A DNA stretch of 43,358 nt from Verrucomicrobiales bacterium (GCA_012960505.1 DUBC01000005.1:557-43914), one strand, 5' to 3'; positions 1 through 8,911 are shown, counted from the first letter of the stretch. Notes: generated by a model from the letters alone, not told the origin. Program-made: numbers and translations.

Positions 1-1255
1 AATCAGACCATCCTGCTAAATCAGAGAAACTGACCTTGTCATGCGCCGTAGTAATGATGACACAATCAAATTGGGAAATAGTTTCTTTTTCCCAACTAAT
101 TGATTTCAGTCCTGTCCATTCCTTATGCTCCCTCGTAGTAGGGATTTTCGGAATGTGCGGATCATAATAACTAAGTTCGGCCCCTTCCGACTTGAGTGAA
201 TCCATCAGGTAAAAAGCAGGAGACTCCCGCATATCATCGACATTGGCCTTATAAGCCAATCCTATAATGAGAATCTTACTACCATTAATTGATTTCATCT
301 TTCTGTTCAAAGCTTGCATGGCCAAACTGACCACGTATTCGGGCATGGACCTGTTAATCTCACCCGCGAGCTCAATAAATTTAGTATTCACCCCATACTC
401 TTTCGCTTTCCATGTCAGATAAAAAGGATCGATAGGAATGCAGTGACCTCCGAGCCCGGGGCCCGGATAAAAGGCCTTAAACCCGAACGGTTTTGTTTTA
501 GCAGCATCTATGACCTCCCATATATCAACACCCATCTTGGAAGCAATTATCTTCATTTCATTGACTAGCCCGATGTTCACGGACCGGTAAATATTTTCTA
601 ACAACTTCGTAAATTCAGCAACGGCAGTCGAACTGACCTTGATAACATCAGGAAAAACAGATGAATAAAGAGCATATCCTTCCTCCACGCATTTTTTAGT
701 TACTCCTCCTAATATTTTTGGAATAGATGTAGATGAGAAGCTCTCATTGCCCGGATCTTCTCTTTCCGGTGAATATACCAATGACAAAGATTCACCGACC
801 ACTAATCCGTTAGATTCAATGATGGGCTGAACGATTTCGGTCGTCGTCCCAGGATATGTTGTGCTCTCAAGAGAAATGATTTGGCCATTCTTTAGATAAG
901 GAACAATCTGTGTTAAGGTGGCTTCAACGTAGGAGAGATCCGGTTCCAGATGCGCATTCAGAGGAGTCGGAACGCACAAAATAACGGCGTCCACTTCACT
1001 GATTTTTTTAAAATTGCTCGTTGGTTGAAGAGATCCACCCCTAACATGCTTTGCAATATGATCTGATGGTATGTGTTCTAGATAACTCTTCCCTTCAGAC
1101 AATGAGGCTATCTTACCCTCATCAATGTCAAAACCAATGACCCTGATACCCTTACCAGCAAAACCAAGTGATAGAGGAATACCGACATACCCCAAACCAA
1201 TAACTCCCACGGTATATTCGCTCTCTTCAATTCTCTTGGTAATGTCAGAACCCAT
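1..1255 (-). CDS. wbpA: UDP-N-acetylglucosamine 6-dehydrogenase (WbpA-like), C-terminus cut by window edge
   Basis: Cytoplasmic nucleotide-sugar dehydrogenase that oxidises C6 of a UDP-HexNAc to the uronic acid with NAD. I translated 418 residues from the ATG at 1255; the frame is still open at the window start, so perhaps 10-20 residues are missing compared with WbpA. Visible features are the N-terminal Rossmann motif GVIGLGYVGIP (17-27), CVPTPLNAHLEPDLSYV (94-110), which is typical of the WbpA branch, the hinge helix AEFTKLLENIYRSVNI (213-228), and the catalytic cysteine C272 in GPGLGGHCIPIDPF. The C-terminal UDP-binding domain begins near residue 325. The family and the UDP-GlcNAc branch are clear; preference for GlcNAc over ManNAc is inferred from the motif and from the WbpE-like aminotransferase at 7772-8860. 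It is transcribed divergently from the polymerase gene at 1589. Confidence 0.9.
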   Translation of the reverse strand, partial: MGSDITKRIEESEYTVGVIGLGYVGIPLSLGFAGKGIRVIGFDIDEGKIASLSEGKSYLEHIPSDHIAKHVRGGSLQPTSNFKKISEVDAVILCVPTPLNAHLEPDLSYVEATLTQIVPYLKNGQIISLESTTYPGTTTEIVQPIIESNGLVVGESLSLVYSPEREDPGNESFSSTSIPKILGGVTKKCVEEGYALYSSVFPDVIKVSSTAVAEFTKLLENIYRSVNIGLVNEMKIIASKMGVDIWEVIDAAKTKPFGFKAFYPGPGLGGHCIPIDPFYLTWKAKEYGVNTKFIELAGEINRSMPEYVVSLAMQALNRKMKSINGSKILIIGLAYKANVDDMRESPAFYLMDSLKSEGAELSYYDPHIPKIPTTREHKEWTGLKSISWEKETISQFDCVIITTAHDKVSFSDLAGWSD

Positions 1256-1588
1256 ATAATTTTTTTAATGTCTCAATCTTGTGTTCGGGTGAACTATCAC
1301 TCCAAAACATAGAGCCAATTATAATACATATAATCCAATTAGTAGGATATCTACATCAAATAATTGTATCAACATACCAATTATTGATGACTATTTGTCA
1401 AATTGATGAATGAATGAATAAAGACAAATCATTCGTTATTAAAGCATTTTAAGATATTTCAAAACTAGACACCGCGAAACAATACTAAAAACAAAAGACA
1501 CAAAATATTTTGGATTGAACTGGCATAACTCATTTATGATCCAGATGGTATTTGCTCTATTGAGTGAACGAGTTAAAATTTCATCTTA
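1256..1588. other. 333-bp AT-rich divergent intergenic region
   Basis: This region separates the dehydrogenase and polymerase genes. Apart from the candidate minus-strand promoter at 1344-1372, I see no open reading frame of protein character, no structured RNA and no convincing plus-strand promoter. A run of tgaatgaatgaa occurs near 1407-1418. Confidence 0.5.
1344..1372 (-). promoter_or_regulatory. candidate sigma-70 promoter for the nucleotide-sugar dehydrogenase
   Basis: On the minus strand a TTGATA hexamer (1372-1367) is followed after 17 bases by TATCCT (1349-1344). This is a 5/6 and 4/6 match to consensus with ideal spacing, about 90 bases before the dehydrogenase ATG. The region is AT-rich, so chance matches are likely. 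Confidence 0.35.
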
Positions 1589-3715
1589 ATGACGAAAGAA
1601 GATTCAAAGGTCAGAAGAAAAAAGAGGCGTCTCCATCGATCCAGCGAAGACAGAAGAATTCAATCAGATGATAAATCATTCTATTTCTTTATCGGTTTAG
1701 TCGTTATTGCATTATTCGCATGCGTTAGTTCAGGGGGACCTCGTCAGGGATTTTATGGAATAGTTTTTCTCTCGATAGGAATACTAATCGCCTTGTTCCC
1801 GCCCCGATTCTCTATTCCTAAGTGGATCCTATTGGGTGCCGGATTATTTTTTCTTGCCTCTTCACTTTCATTATTGCCTCGGGGACTAGCCGGCACACAA
1901 GCTTGGAGAATCCACCTCGAATCCCTCGGCCTTGATACTGGGACATTAATCACTCCTCATCCGGCCAAGAGTATGGAACTATTGTTCATCATCGGAGCAG
2001 TTTTAATCACAGCCCTCTGCACACTTGGGCACCGATTGAGCAGGCAAAGGCTCTTAAAGGTAGCATCTTTCTTTTTTCTCTTAGTGGTCACCTATGCCGG
2101 AATCTCAATGCTCTTCACCGAGTATCAATGGGAATGGTCATGGGATCCTAATAACCAATTTGGATTTTTTGCTAACCGAAACCATATGGCAACCCTGATG
2201 GTGATAGGATCTCTCATCGGCACGGGAACATTATCGTTATTCATCATCCAGAAAAAATGGTTCTTAGGCTTCGTGTCAGCGACGGCTCTGGGAATCCTAT
2301 GCTGGGCAATATTAGGGCACTCTATTAGCCGGGCAGGTATCTTACTGTTCGCTGTATTTCAAATTTCATGGTTCTTGCTATTAGGGAGAAAATTATTAAA
2401 TCCCAAAATTATCACCTCATTTTTGGTTTTAGTGATCCTGAGTACGATTCTATTCGTCGTCTCTGATACCCAGTTAGAAGAACGCCTCAAACAAATGGTT
2501 GATTTGGAAAAATCAATACCTTCCAACATCGGCGCTGCTGAGAAAGAACCCTATCAATCCGTGCTCGGCTTAAGAAAATTTATCCATGCTGATACCTACT
2601 CGATGATAAAAAGTGAACCATGGACAGGGTCAGGCCCTGGCAGCTTTGAATTTATATTTCCTCAGTATAAGAAGGAGTCCATTATACATACCCCTTCTGT
2701 CAATGATGCTGAGGTTCTGCACCCTGAAAGTAACTGGCTCGACCTTAGCGCTGAAGCTGGTCCGATGAGTGCTATCGCACTCGCACTATCCATTATCAGT
2801 CTTCTCGTCTTTTCTTATAGAAAAAACCGCAAGTCCCGGTCCTGGCAACTCTGTTTGGCATGCATTTTGGGAATCCTTTGCATCATTGTCCATGGGATAG
2901 TCGATGTTCCTGGTCAGAAAATTGGTATTGCTCTCTCCGGAACACTTCTCTTGGGAATCACTTTCAAGCCTAACCCAAACAATTCTAGGCACGCTGCCAA
3001 GCGGACCGTCCTCATTTATCAGGTCTTCGCTGTCGGCATATTTTCAATGGGCCTCTCCTTAATTTATACTCAATGGTTCAATGAAAAATCGATCCTCTTC
3101 TCAGATAACCGGTCTGTACTTCAGAAAATCGAAAGAATAAACACAATGAGCCAAGACTCTGCGATGTCTGGTCAGATCCAAGATCAGAAAAAATATCTCT
3201 TGTCAGCCATAGATTTATCAGAAAGTGCAATCAGAAAAATGCCGCTCGACCCGACATTTCATTTTGTCAGAGGAAAGCTTTACAGCCAATTAACCGAATA
3301 TGATTCTGAAATTAAAAAATCTTTCGCAATCGCATCTGCTTTGGACCCACAGTGGGCAGGATCACCTCTTCGGCAAGCCAAGGTATGGCTATTTATTGAT
3401 GCCAAAGAAACGAGACGACTATGGGCAGAGGCTCTCAATAGAGCTGACACAATTAATGAGGCTTATCTGAGAAGGACTTGGACAAGTATCCTCCGTCAAG
3501 CAAAGCAAAATCCCTCTCAGTTCAAATCAGTTTACAAACTTGTCCTTGATAAGAATCAAGCTTCTCTCATTAAAAAATGGATGGACCTCGCTAGCAATAA
3601 AATCTTAGCCAGTCAAATGCCTCTCATCATGAAAAGCGATGCTCTTTCAGAGGGCACCAAAAATGAACTGTTATTGTATTGGGAAAAGAGATCTCCTAAA
3701 CTTAAAACCCGCTAA
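1589..3715 (+). CDS. O-antigen ligase/polymerase family membrane protein (Wzy-like) with C-terminal helical repeat region
   Basis: Probable polymerase or ligase acting on lipid-linked repeat units at the periplasmic face of the inner membrane. The 708-residue product has a very basic N-terminus (about 30 residues), then roughly ten hydrophobic segments up to residue ~490. The Wzy_C-type signature is visible as GSGPGSFEFIFPQY (about 350-363) in the large periplasmic loop, followed by HPESNWLDLSAEAG. The last ~200 residues are soluble and helix-rich, with a TPR-like stretch (LDPTFHFVRGKLYSQL), seen in several long family members. Its position in an EPS cluster with Wzc, OPX and initiating transferase genes favours polymerase over ligase, but sequence alone cannot separate them. 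No Shine-Dalgarno sequence precedes the ATG. Confidence 0.8.
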   Translation: MTKEDSKVRRKKRRLHRSSEDRRIQSDDKSFYFFIGLVVIALFACVSSGGPRQGFYGIVFLSIGILIALFPPRFSIPKWILLGAGLFFLASSLSLLPRGLAGTQAWRIHLESLGLDTGTLITPHPAKSMELLFIIGAVLITALCTLGHRLSRQRLLKVASFFFLLVVTYAGISMLFTEYQWEWSWDPNNQFGFFANRNHMATLMVIGSLIGTGTLSLFIIQKKWFLGFVSATALGILCWAILGHSISRAGILLFAVFQISWFLLLGRKLLNPKIITSFLVLVILSTILFVVSDTQLEERLKQMVDLEKSIPSNIGAAEKEPYQSVLGLRKFIHADTYSMIKSEPWTGSGPGSFEFIFPQYKKESIIHTPSVNDAEVLHPESNWLDLSAEAGPMSAIALALSIISLLVFSYRKNRKSRSWQLCLACILGILCIIVHGIVDVPGQKIGIALSGTLLLGITFKPNPNNSRHAAKRTVLIYQVFAVGIFSMGLSLIYTQWFNEKSILFSDNRSVLQKIERINTMSQDSAMSGQIQDQKKYLLSAIDLSESAIRKMPLDPTFHFVRGKLYSQLTEYDSEIKKSFAIASALDPQWAGSPLRQAKVWLFIDAKETRRLWAEALNRADTINEAYLRRTWTSILRQAKQNPSQFKSVYKLVLDKNQASLIKKWMDLASNKILASQMPLIMKSDALSEGTKNELLLYWEKRSPKLKTR

Positions 3716-3737
3716 AAAACAGTAGAGGGAATATTAA

Positions 3738-4550
3738 TTATCTTCTCCTTCTGAGAATCAAAAGCCCTGCCCCTATTAAGGAGAGAAGAGAAGTGCTAGG
3801 CTCAGGAATGGTCGTTGAAAATACAACATTATCCAAAACAATGTACCCGTCAGAAGCGGTTGACATTGCCGCTGAAGAGTCAGCCAAAGCATAGGTGAGA
3901 CCGATACTTGTTATTTCAGTTGAAGTGAGCGTACCATATTTGGTGTAATCATTGCCATCAGAATCAATAATGCTTGCCGCATAGGTTTGAAAGTCACCGT
4001 TGGTTCCAGTAAATGAAACCTTAAACTGATACTGAGAGTTATAATAGGTATTGAAAAATCCAACGCCAAGATCACCGGCAAGTCCTGAAACTGTATTTCC
4101 CGGATCAAAGCTAAAACTGATCGTTTCATTGCCGGCATCACCATAGAGAGAAATACCAAACACATCATTACCAGCCGCGTTGTTTGGTTGATTAACTAAA
4201 ATATCTGCGGTGAAAGTTCCAGTAGCGTGATTACCCAGTGAGGCGATTCCGGTCGTGTTTCCCGTCAGTGCAAAATTTACATCCCTCTTTAGGGACATTG
4301 ACGCTTCTTCTGGCAAGACCCACTTAGGTCCAAAGCCAAGGGCCTGTGATGAACCAATACCAGGTGAAGGTACAACGAAACCAAGGTATGAATTAGTACC
4401 GCCAGATGAAACTTCCCAACCATCAACTCCGTTCGCGTCTGCAGCCAGTTGTCCAGATGGTATCGCGTAGGCAGCTGAATCGAAATCAATCGTGGCAGCC
4501 TTACTGAGGCTGGCTGAAGCAATTAATACTATGAGAGTACGAATGTTCAC
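3738..4550 (-). CDS. secreted PEP-CTERM sorting-domain protein
   Basis: A 270-residue exported protein expected to be processed by an exosortase and retained at or released from the surface. A signal peptide (residues 1-18, ending ASLSKA) precedes a beta-rich domain starting ATIDFDSAAYAIPSG. The C-terminus is a textbook PEP-CTERM tail: IPEPST (248-253), a hydrophobic segment LLSLIGAGLLIL, then RRRR. The start is GTG; no better ATG exists upstream. It lies 12 bases after the stop of the 4563-5105 gene, so the two are probably co-transcribed. No exosortase gene is present in the window, so the processing enzyme must be elsewhere. The passenger domain shares an FD-S...DGW pattern with the N-terminus of the protein at 5347. 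Confidence 0.9.
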   Translation of the reverse strand: MNIRTLIVLIASASLSKAATIDFDSAAYAIPSGQLAADANGVDGWEVSSGGTNSYLGFVVPSPGIGSSQALGFGPKWVLPEEASMSLKRDVNFALTGNTTGIASLGNHATGTFTADILVNQPNNAAGNDVFGISLYGDAGNETISFSFDPGNTVSGLAGDLGVGFFNTYYNSQYQFKVSFTGTNGDFQTYAASIIDSDGNDYTKYGTLTSTEITSIGLTYALADSSAAMSTASDGYIVLDNVVFSTTIPEPSTSLLSLIGAGLLILRRRR

Positions 4551-4562
4551 TTTTTTGGCTTT

Positions 4563-5105
4563 CTAATTCTGTGATACGATTGGTTTTGCAACTTCTACAA
4601 TGGTGTCAAATTCAGCTCTGGCTGTGGTTGTTACTGTCGCTTCCGTAACGGTTCCTGCATCACTGGTTGGAAATGTGGTTTGCCCATTAGCTATTACGAC
4701 ATAAGTAATACCAGTTAGCACATTACCTGAAACGTCCTGAGCCTTGTCAGCAGTATCAACTTCAGCCGTTACTGTTTCTTTGATCACTGTATCGCTCGCA
4801 TTCGCTGCAGCCTCTGCCGTGGCAATCGCAGCCTGAAGGGCCGTTGCGGCTGCTTGCGTCAAAAACAATGTTTCATTTGTTTCATCTGTCGCAGTAGTGC
4901 TCTCAGAAGTTACCGGGTTCGGAGTCAGGTTCACGACCACGGTATTGATAACTGTCTCAACGAATGTACGACCATCTTGCAGGGTCCTAGAAGTGTAGGT
5001 GATCTCCTGAGTTGTTGTCTCATATGATCTGAATGTTTGTGCCTCTGCTTGCGCACAGAAGAACAAAATGAATGAGCTGATGGCTCCTAGAATAAATTTA
5101 TTCAC
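4563..5105 (-). CDS. small secreted Thr/Ala/Val-rich protein of unknown function
   Basis: I do not recognise this 180-residue protein. It has a clear signal peptide (residues 1-22, cleavage likely after AQAEA), then a beta-prone segment (residues 25-60) and an Ala/Thr-rich segment with the helical stretch QAAATALQAAIATAEAAANA (about 103-122). The second half is rich in V/T. It contains no cysteine after the signal peptide and no PEP-CTERM tail. The start codon is GTG. It is the upstream partner of the PEP-CTERM gene (12-base gap), which suggests a joint surface or matrix role. The signal peptide and translated N-terminus resemble those of the partial gene at 43228 only in general style. Confidence 0.8.
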   Translation of the reverse strand: MNKFILGAISSFILFFCAQAEAQTFRSYETTTQEITYTSRTLQDGRTFVETVINTVVVNLTPNPVTSESTTATDETNETLFLTQAAATALQAAIATAEAAANASDTVIKETVTAEVDTADKAQDVSGNVLTGITYVVIANGQTTFPTSDAGTVTEATVTTTARAEFDTIVEVAKPIVSQN

Positions 5106-5346
5106 AAATTAAAAACTGATTAAGGGATAACTAAGTGCATATGTTACTGTTTTTTCATCTGATGTCTAGAGCTAAAATCTGCTAAAAATAACATTTCATC
5201 AATAAAACCTCTAGTTTTCATATGTTGTTCACCCCTAACAAGATTCAAAGGTAGTCATATCTGTAAATCCTAACTAAATCACTGATCCTGATTAAATATC
5301 AAGCCTCATAAGCTGAAATAGATGTTACCTTTTAACTGTAAAATTG

Positions 5347-7617
5347 ATGCGATATTACTTTAATCATCTTTTATCGGCTCTCCTAATCTTTACCATTTCG
5401 AATCACGTTCAAATGGTAAGCGCGCAAACGGTCGATGTTTATTCAACGAATTTTGACTCATTGAATCCCGGATTAGCACTCACTGGTCAAGACGGCTGGA
5501 AAACTAATGATCCTAAAGGACCCGGAGAACCGGCCGGAGAGTCGGACGGCCTGACTAGACTCGTACTCCCTGACGGCGCGACCTCCAGAGCGGCGTACAT
5601 TGGTGGCCCGTACCGTGCAGCGTACCCGCCAGGAAGAACCAACGTGATGCTCTGGCCTGAAATCAATGGTATCGGGGCCACGCTAAAATTCACCGTCTCC
5701 ATACTCATTCAACCTTCAGATTCGAATGGAATTTATTCCGAGTCGGACACGTTCGCCTGGACCTTCCTCGACGACACTTATAATCCTATGTTCTCGATTG
5801 CCTTTGAGCCCACGGATAATGATCCTGAATCAAGAAAAATTACCGTCCTTAATGAAAATGGAGCCAAGGTGAATTTGGAAGAGCAACATCTAATCAACAT
5901 CCGGCAACTCTATGAGCTCGAAGTCTTGATGGTTCCCAACGGGGAACATGTATCAGTCTCAGCCAACCTATCGAATACAATCTCAGAAATTAACTTTGCA
6001 ATTCTCAATCTTCCCGCCTGCAGCACTAATAGAGTGACCGGCGTAGCGGCGAACTGGATCATGACAGACGCAAAGGTTCACGGGAACGGAATCGTGACGG
6101 GATTCGGCAGTAACTACATGGCCTTTGATAATTATGCACTCAGTACCGACAATTCCGTTTACGTAGGCATTGAAGATGAGACGGTATCCGAATCCGATCA
6201 ATTTGTGAACATCTTGGCAACGATCTGTGATCCCATCGATGAGGATGTCGTTATAAAATACAAAACAGTGGACGGTTCAGCCATCGCCGGACTGGACTAC
6301 GAAAGTTCTGAAGCGGTACTGATAATTCCCGCAGGTCAGGTCAGTGCAAATTTAAAGGTTCCCATTATGGACGACTCCTCGAATGAGGAGAACGAATTTT
6401 TCTCCGTTCGTTTCTCAACTGAGGATCAAAAAATTAAATTCATCGATAGTGAAATAACTGTTACAATTGAGAACTCATACACAAACCTAAAACCTGTCAT
6501 CGCCGACCAGACTTTTGAGGTTCAAGAAAATTCCCCGAAGGACAGGATCATTCGCGTCATCGTTGCCACTGACCCGAACGAGGACACGCTGAGCTTTTCA
6601 ATTACTTCAAACGCTGACCCTAACGGGAATGGGACCCCAGCATTAAGGATTGCCGATAACCAGCTTCTGGTCAATGACAGTGGTGACCTGGATTTTGAAA
6701 AACAATCTGCATTACAGGTGACGGTAACCGTCAGTGATGGCGAGCTAACGGACCAGGCAATAATTACCGTGAACCTGAATGATGACCGTGAAGAGGACGC
6801 GGATGGGGACGGGTTAACCCAGTCCCAGGAGGAGGACATTTACGGTACCAGTGACACCAACGTCGACACGGACGGTGATGGTTATGCGGACGGGGCCGAG
6901 GTCACTGCCCAGGTTGACCCTGCTGATCCGAACAGTTTTCCGAACGAGGCCCCAGTCATTGCGAACCAATCATTCAGTGTTGATGAAAATACGGCGAACG
7001 GCACAATTGTGGGAACCATTGCCACGACCGACGCCAATCAGGATACTCTCATTTGCACGATTACCGAGAATAAGGATCCTGATCAGGATGGGAACGAGGC
7101 GCTTCGCGTTGAAGGTAATAAGCTTCTAGTCAATGACAGTGGTGACCTGGATTTTGAAAAACAATCTGCATTACAGGTGACGATAACCGTCAGTGATGGC
7201 GAGCTAACGGACCAGGCAATAATTACCGTGAACCTGAAGGATGACCGTGAAGAGGACGCAGATGGGGATGGGTTGACCCAGTCCCAGGAGGAGGACATTT
7301 ACGGTACCAGTGACACTAACGTCGACACGGACGGTGATGGTTATGCGGATGATTGTGAAATTCTGTTCAGAAGTTCGCCGAATAATGCGAAGAGTGTTCC
7401 GGCCTTCAAGATAAAGATGAACGTGCTAGAAGGTAATCGGCTGGAGCTGCTCTTTCCGGGAGAGAAGAGGACGCTCTACTCTGTTCAGACTTCAGACGAT
7501 ATGAAGATCTGGCTCTCTCTCGAGAAACTGATCATAGGGCAAGGAGATACCGTTCAGGAAATATTTTCTATTTCCCGGGCTAATTCCGGATACTACTGGA
7601 GAGTGAGAAAAGAATAA
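5347..7617 (+). CDS. large secreted modular protein: Calx-beta, two cadherin-like and two thrombospondin-3-like Ca-binding modules
   Basis: A 756-residue exported surface or matrix protein. I place the start at ATG 5347; the TTG just before it gives only one extra residue. After a signal peptide (~1-27, ending VSAQ) comes a beta-sandwich-like region (~28-265) beginning with a FDSLNPG...GQDGW pattern. A Calx-beta module follows (~270-375; VDGSAIAGLDYE, then VPIMDDS). Cadherin-like module 1 (~382-480) and a Ca-binding repeat (DADGDGLTQSQEEDIYGTSD) follow, then cadherin-like module 2 (~535-633) and a second Ca-binding repeat. The last ~65 residues resemble C-terminal domains common in Verrucomicrobiota (YSVQTSDDMKIW ... 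YYWRVRKE). It has no PEP-CTERM tail. Calcium-dependent adhesion or matrix binding is inferred from the modules. The neighbouring EPS genes fit that role. Confidence 0.85.
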   Translation: MRYYFNHLLSALLIFTISNHVQMVSAQTVDVYSTNFDSLNPGLALTGQDGWKTNDPKGPGEPAGESDGLTRLVLPDGATSRAAYIGGPYRAAYPPGRTNVMLWPEINGIGATLKFTVSILIQPSDSNGIYSESDTFAWTFLDDTYNPMFSIAFEPTDNDPESRKITVLNENGAKVNLEEQHLINIRQLYELEVLMVPNGEHVSVSANLSNTISEINFAILNLPACSTNRVTGVAANWIMTDAKVHGNGIVTGFGSNYMAFDNYALSTDNSVYVGIEDETVSESDQFVNILATICDPIDEDVVIKYKTVDGSAIAGLDYESSEAVLIIPAGQVSANLKVPIMDDSSNEENEFFSVRFSTEDQKIKFIDSEITVTIENSYTNLKPVIADQTFEVQENSPKDRIIRVIVATDPNEDTLSFSITSNADPNGNGTPALRIADNQLLVNDSGDLDFEKQSALQVTVTVSDGELTDQAIITVNLNDDREEDADGDGLTQSQEEDIYGTSDTNVDTDGDGYADGAEVTAQVDPADPNSFPNEAPVIANQSFSVDENTANGTIVGTIATTDANQDTLICTITENKDPDQDGNEALRVEGNKLLVNDSGDLDFEKQSALQVTITVSDGELTDQAIITVNLKDDREEDADGDGLTQSQEEDIYGTSDTNVDTDGDGYADDCEILFRSSPNNAKSVPAFKIKMNVLEGNRLELLFPGEKRTLYSVQTSDDMKIWLSLEKLIIGQGDTVQEIFSISRANSGYYWRVRKE
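6662..6890 (+). repeat. copy 1 of a 229-bp direct repeat inside the modular surface protein gene
   Basis: Covers the second half of cadherin-like module 1 and the first calcium-binding repeat. It matches copy 2 (7121-7349) at an offset of 459 bases (153 codons) with about eight substitutions by eye, mostly synonymous. Confidence 0.9.
7121..7349 (+). repeat. copy 2 of the 229-bp direct repeat
   Basis: Near-identical to 6662-6890. The flanking first halves of the two cadherin-like modules are far more diverged, so the similarity is confined to this segment and ends abruptly at the codons after GYAD. Confidence 0.9.
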
Positions 7618-7622
7618 CACGG

Positions 7623-7771
7623 TTACTTTTTTACCTTCACATAGTCAGGCGTCATTTCTCGGTCCGCCGTTGCCGTGGTAAGTGACTGAAGATAAGTAGT
7701 GATCTTCAGGAAGCCAGCATAATCGATTTTTGTCTAGAGTGTCTTCCGCGTCCAAAGATCCGAATAGCAAT
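7623..7771 (-). pseudogene. frameshifted coding remnant after the aminotransferase gene
   Basis: On the minus strand the bases just downstream of the aminotransferase stop read as protein-like sequence in two frames: KLLFGSLDAEDTLDK, then IDYAGFLKITTYLQSLTTA and TADREMTPDYVKVKK ending in TAA (7625-7623). The switch falls in a run of five A's at about 7727-7731; removing one A joins the frames into one ~50-residue C-terminal tail. There is no start codon. I do not recognise the parent family. I infer a decayed C-terminus of a lost gene; a sequencing error in the homopolymer would not by itself explain the missing N-terminus. Confidence 0.45.
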
Positions 7772-8860
7772 TTAGCCTAGTAGGGCCCTACAGACCTGAT
7801 CCACTTCATCTTCTTTAAGATAAGGATTCATAGGAAGGCTCAGGCAACGTTCAGAGACTCTCTCTGTGACCGGAAAATCTCCTTTCTGATAGCCCAAGTC
7901 ATGGAACACCGGCTGCAGGTGCAGGGGAACCGCATAATAGGAAACGGACGGGATCCCGGATACCTTCAAAGAATTTTGAATAGCGTCCCTATCATCACAT
8001 AAAATGGTATACTGTGCATAGACAGAACTGTTCCCACTATCAATCTGAGGTAGGACAATGCCATCCCTCTCTAAACGTGCATTATATGAATCCGCAACGG
8101 CCTGTCTCTTGACTATTTCCTCATCAAAGATAGCCATCTTGGCCATGACAATCGCCGCCTGTATTGAGTCGAGCCTACCATTGATTCCGAGCCGAGGATG
8201 ATGATGCTTTCTCATTTGGCCATGTACCCGGATCTGCTTCATGAGCTCAGCCAAATCATCGTCATCAGTGAAAAGAGCGCCACCGTCCCCATAACAACCG
8301 AGAGGCTTTGAAGGAAAAAAAGAAGTGCTTCCGATTTCCGAGAGCGCGCAGGACTTCTTTCCATGATGCGTTGCGCCAAACGATTGAGCCGCATCCTCAA
8401 TGACCGGAATTGAACCGTTCCTCTTGGCGATGGCAACTATTTCATTCATCGGAGCCGTTTGCCCGTAAATTCCAACCGGCATGATCGCCTTGGTCCGGTC
8501 CGTGATCGCCGCTTCTACTAGAGAAGGGTCCATGTTCATGGTCCTCTCATCAATATCGACAAGGACCGGCCTCGCTCCAATGAGAGTAATCATCTCAACG
8601 GTTGAAATCCAGGTATAGGGTACTGTAATGACTTCATCTCCGAGGCCGATCCCCAGAGCCATCAATGCAATCAGCAGAGTGTCCGTCCCACTAGAAGCTC
8701 CGATGCAATGCTTGGTCCCGACATAACTCGCCAGCATTTTTTCCATCTCCTCGATCTCAGGCCCCAGAATATATTGTCCATGATCGAGGACCCTTTTGAT
8801 CCTCTCATCGATATCGTCCCGGATCCTTGCCTGTTGCGATTTAAGATCAATGAAGTCCAT
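7772..8860 (-). CDS. wbpE: DegT/DnrJ/EryC1/StrS aminotransferase (WbpE-like)
   Basis: PLP-dependent sugar aminotransferase, cytoplasmic, predicted to aminate a UDP-3-keto-GlcNAc-uronic acid. The 362-residue length is normal. The N-terminus MDFIDLKSQQARI and RVLDHGQYILGPE closely follow P. aeruginosa WbpE as I recall it. PLP contacts are visible as ASSGTDTL (55-62), EDAAQSFGA, and the Schiff-base lysine in STSFFPSKPLGCYGDGGA. Together with the WbpA-like dehydrogenase at the window start it points to the UDP-GlcNAc(3NAc)A route; the WbpB oxidoreductase and WbpD acetyltransferase are not in view. It sits 51 bases after the tyrosine kinase stop on the same strand, so it probably belongs to that transcript. 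Confidence 0.88.
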   Translation of the reverse strand: MDFIDLKSQQARIRDDIDERIKRVLDHGQYILGPEIEEMEKMLASYVGTKHCIGASSGTDTLLIALMALGIGLGDEVITVPYTWISTVEMITLIGARPVLVDIDERTMNMDPSLVEAAITDRTKAIMPVGIYGQTAPMNEIVAIAKRNGSIPVIEDAAQSFGATHHGKKSCALSEIGSTSFFPSKPLGCYGDGGALFTDDDDLAELMKQIRVHGQMRKHHHPRLGINGRLDSIQAAIVMAKMAIFDEEIVKRQAVADSYNARLERDGIVLPQIDSGNSSVYAQYTILCDDRDAIQNSLKVSGIPSVSYYAVPLHLQPVFHDLGYQKGDFPVTERVSERCLSLPMNPYLKEDEVDQVCRALLG

Positions 8861-8911
8861 TTTATAAAACTGAAAGACAAGCCCAAGGAAACTAAGAAAG
8901 CGGGAACAGAT

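Noticed and set aside
1541..1575. Candidate sigma-54 promoter before the polymerase gene
   Set aside because: TGG and TTGC occur but are only five bases apart; the GG/GC spacing of ten is not met.
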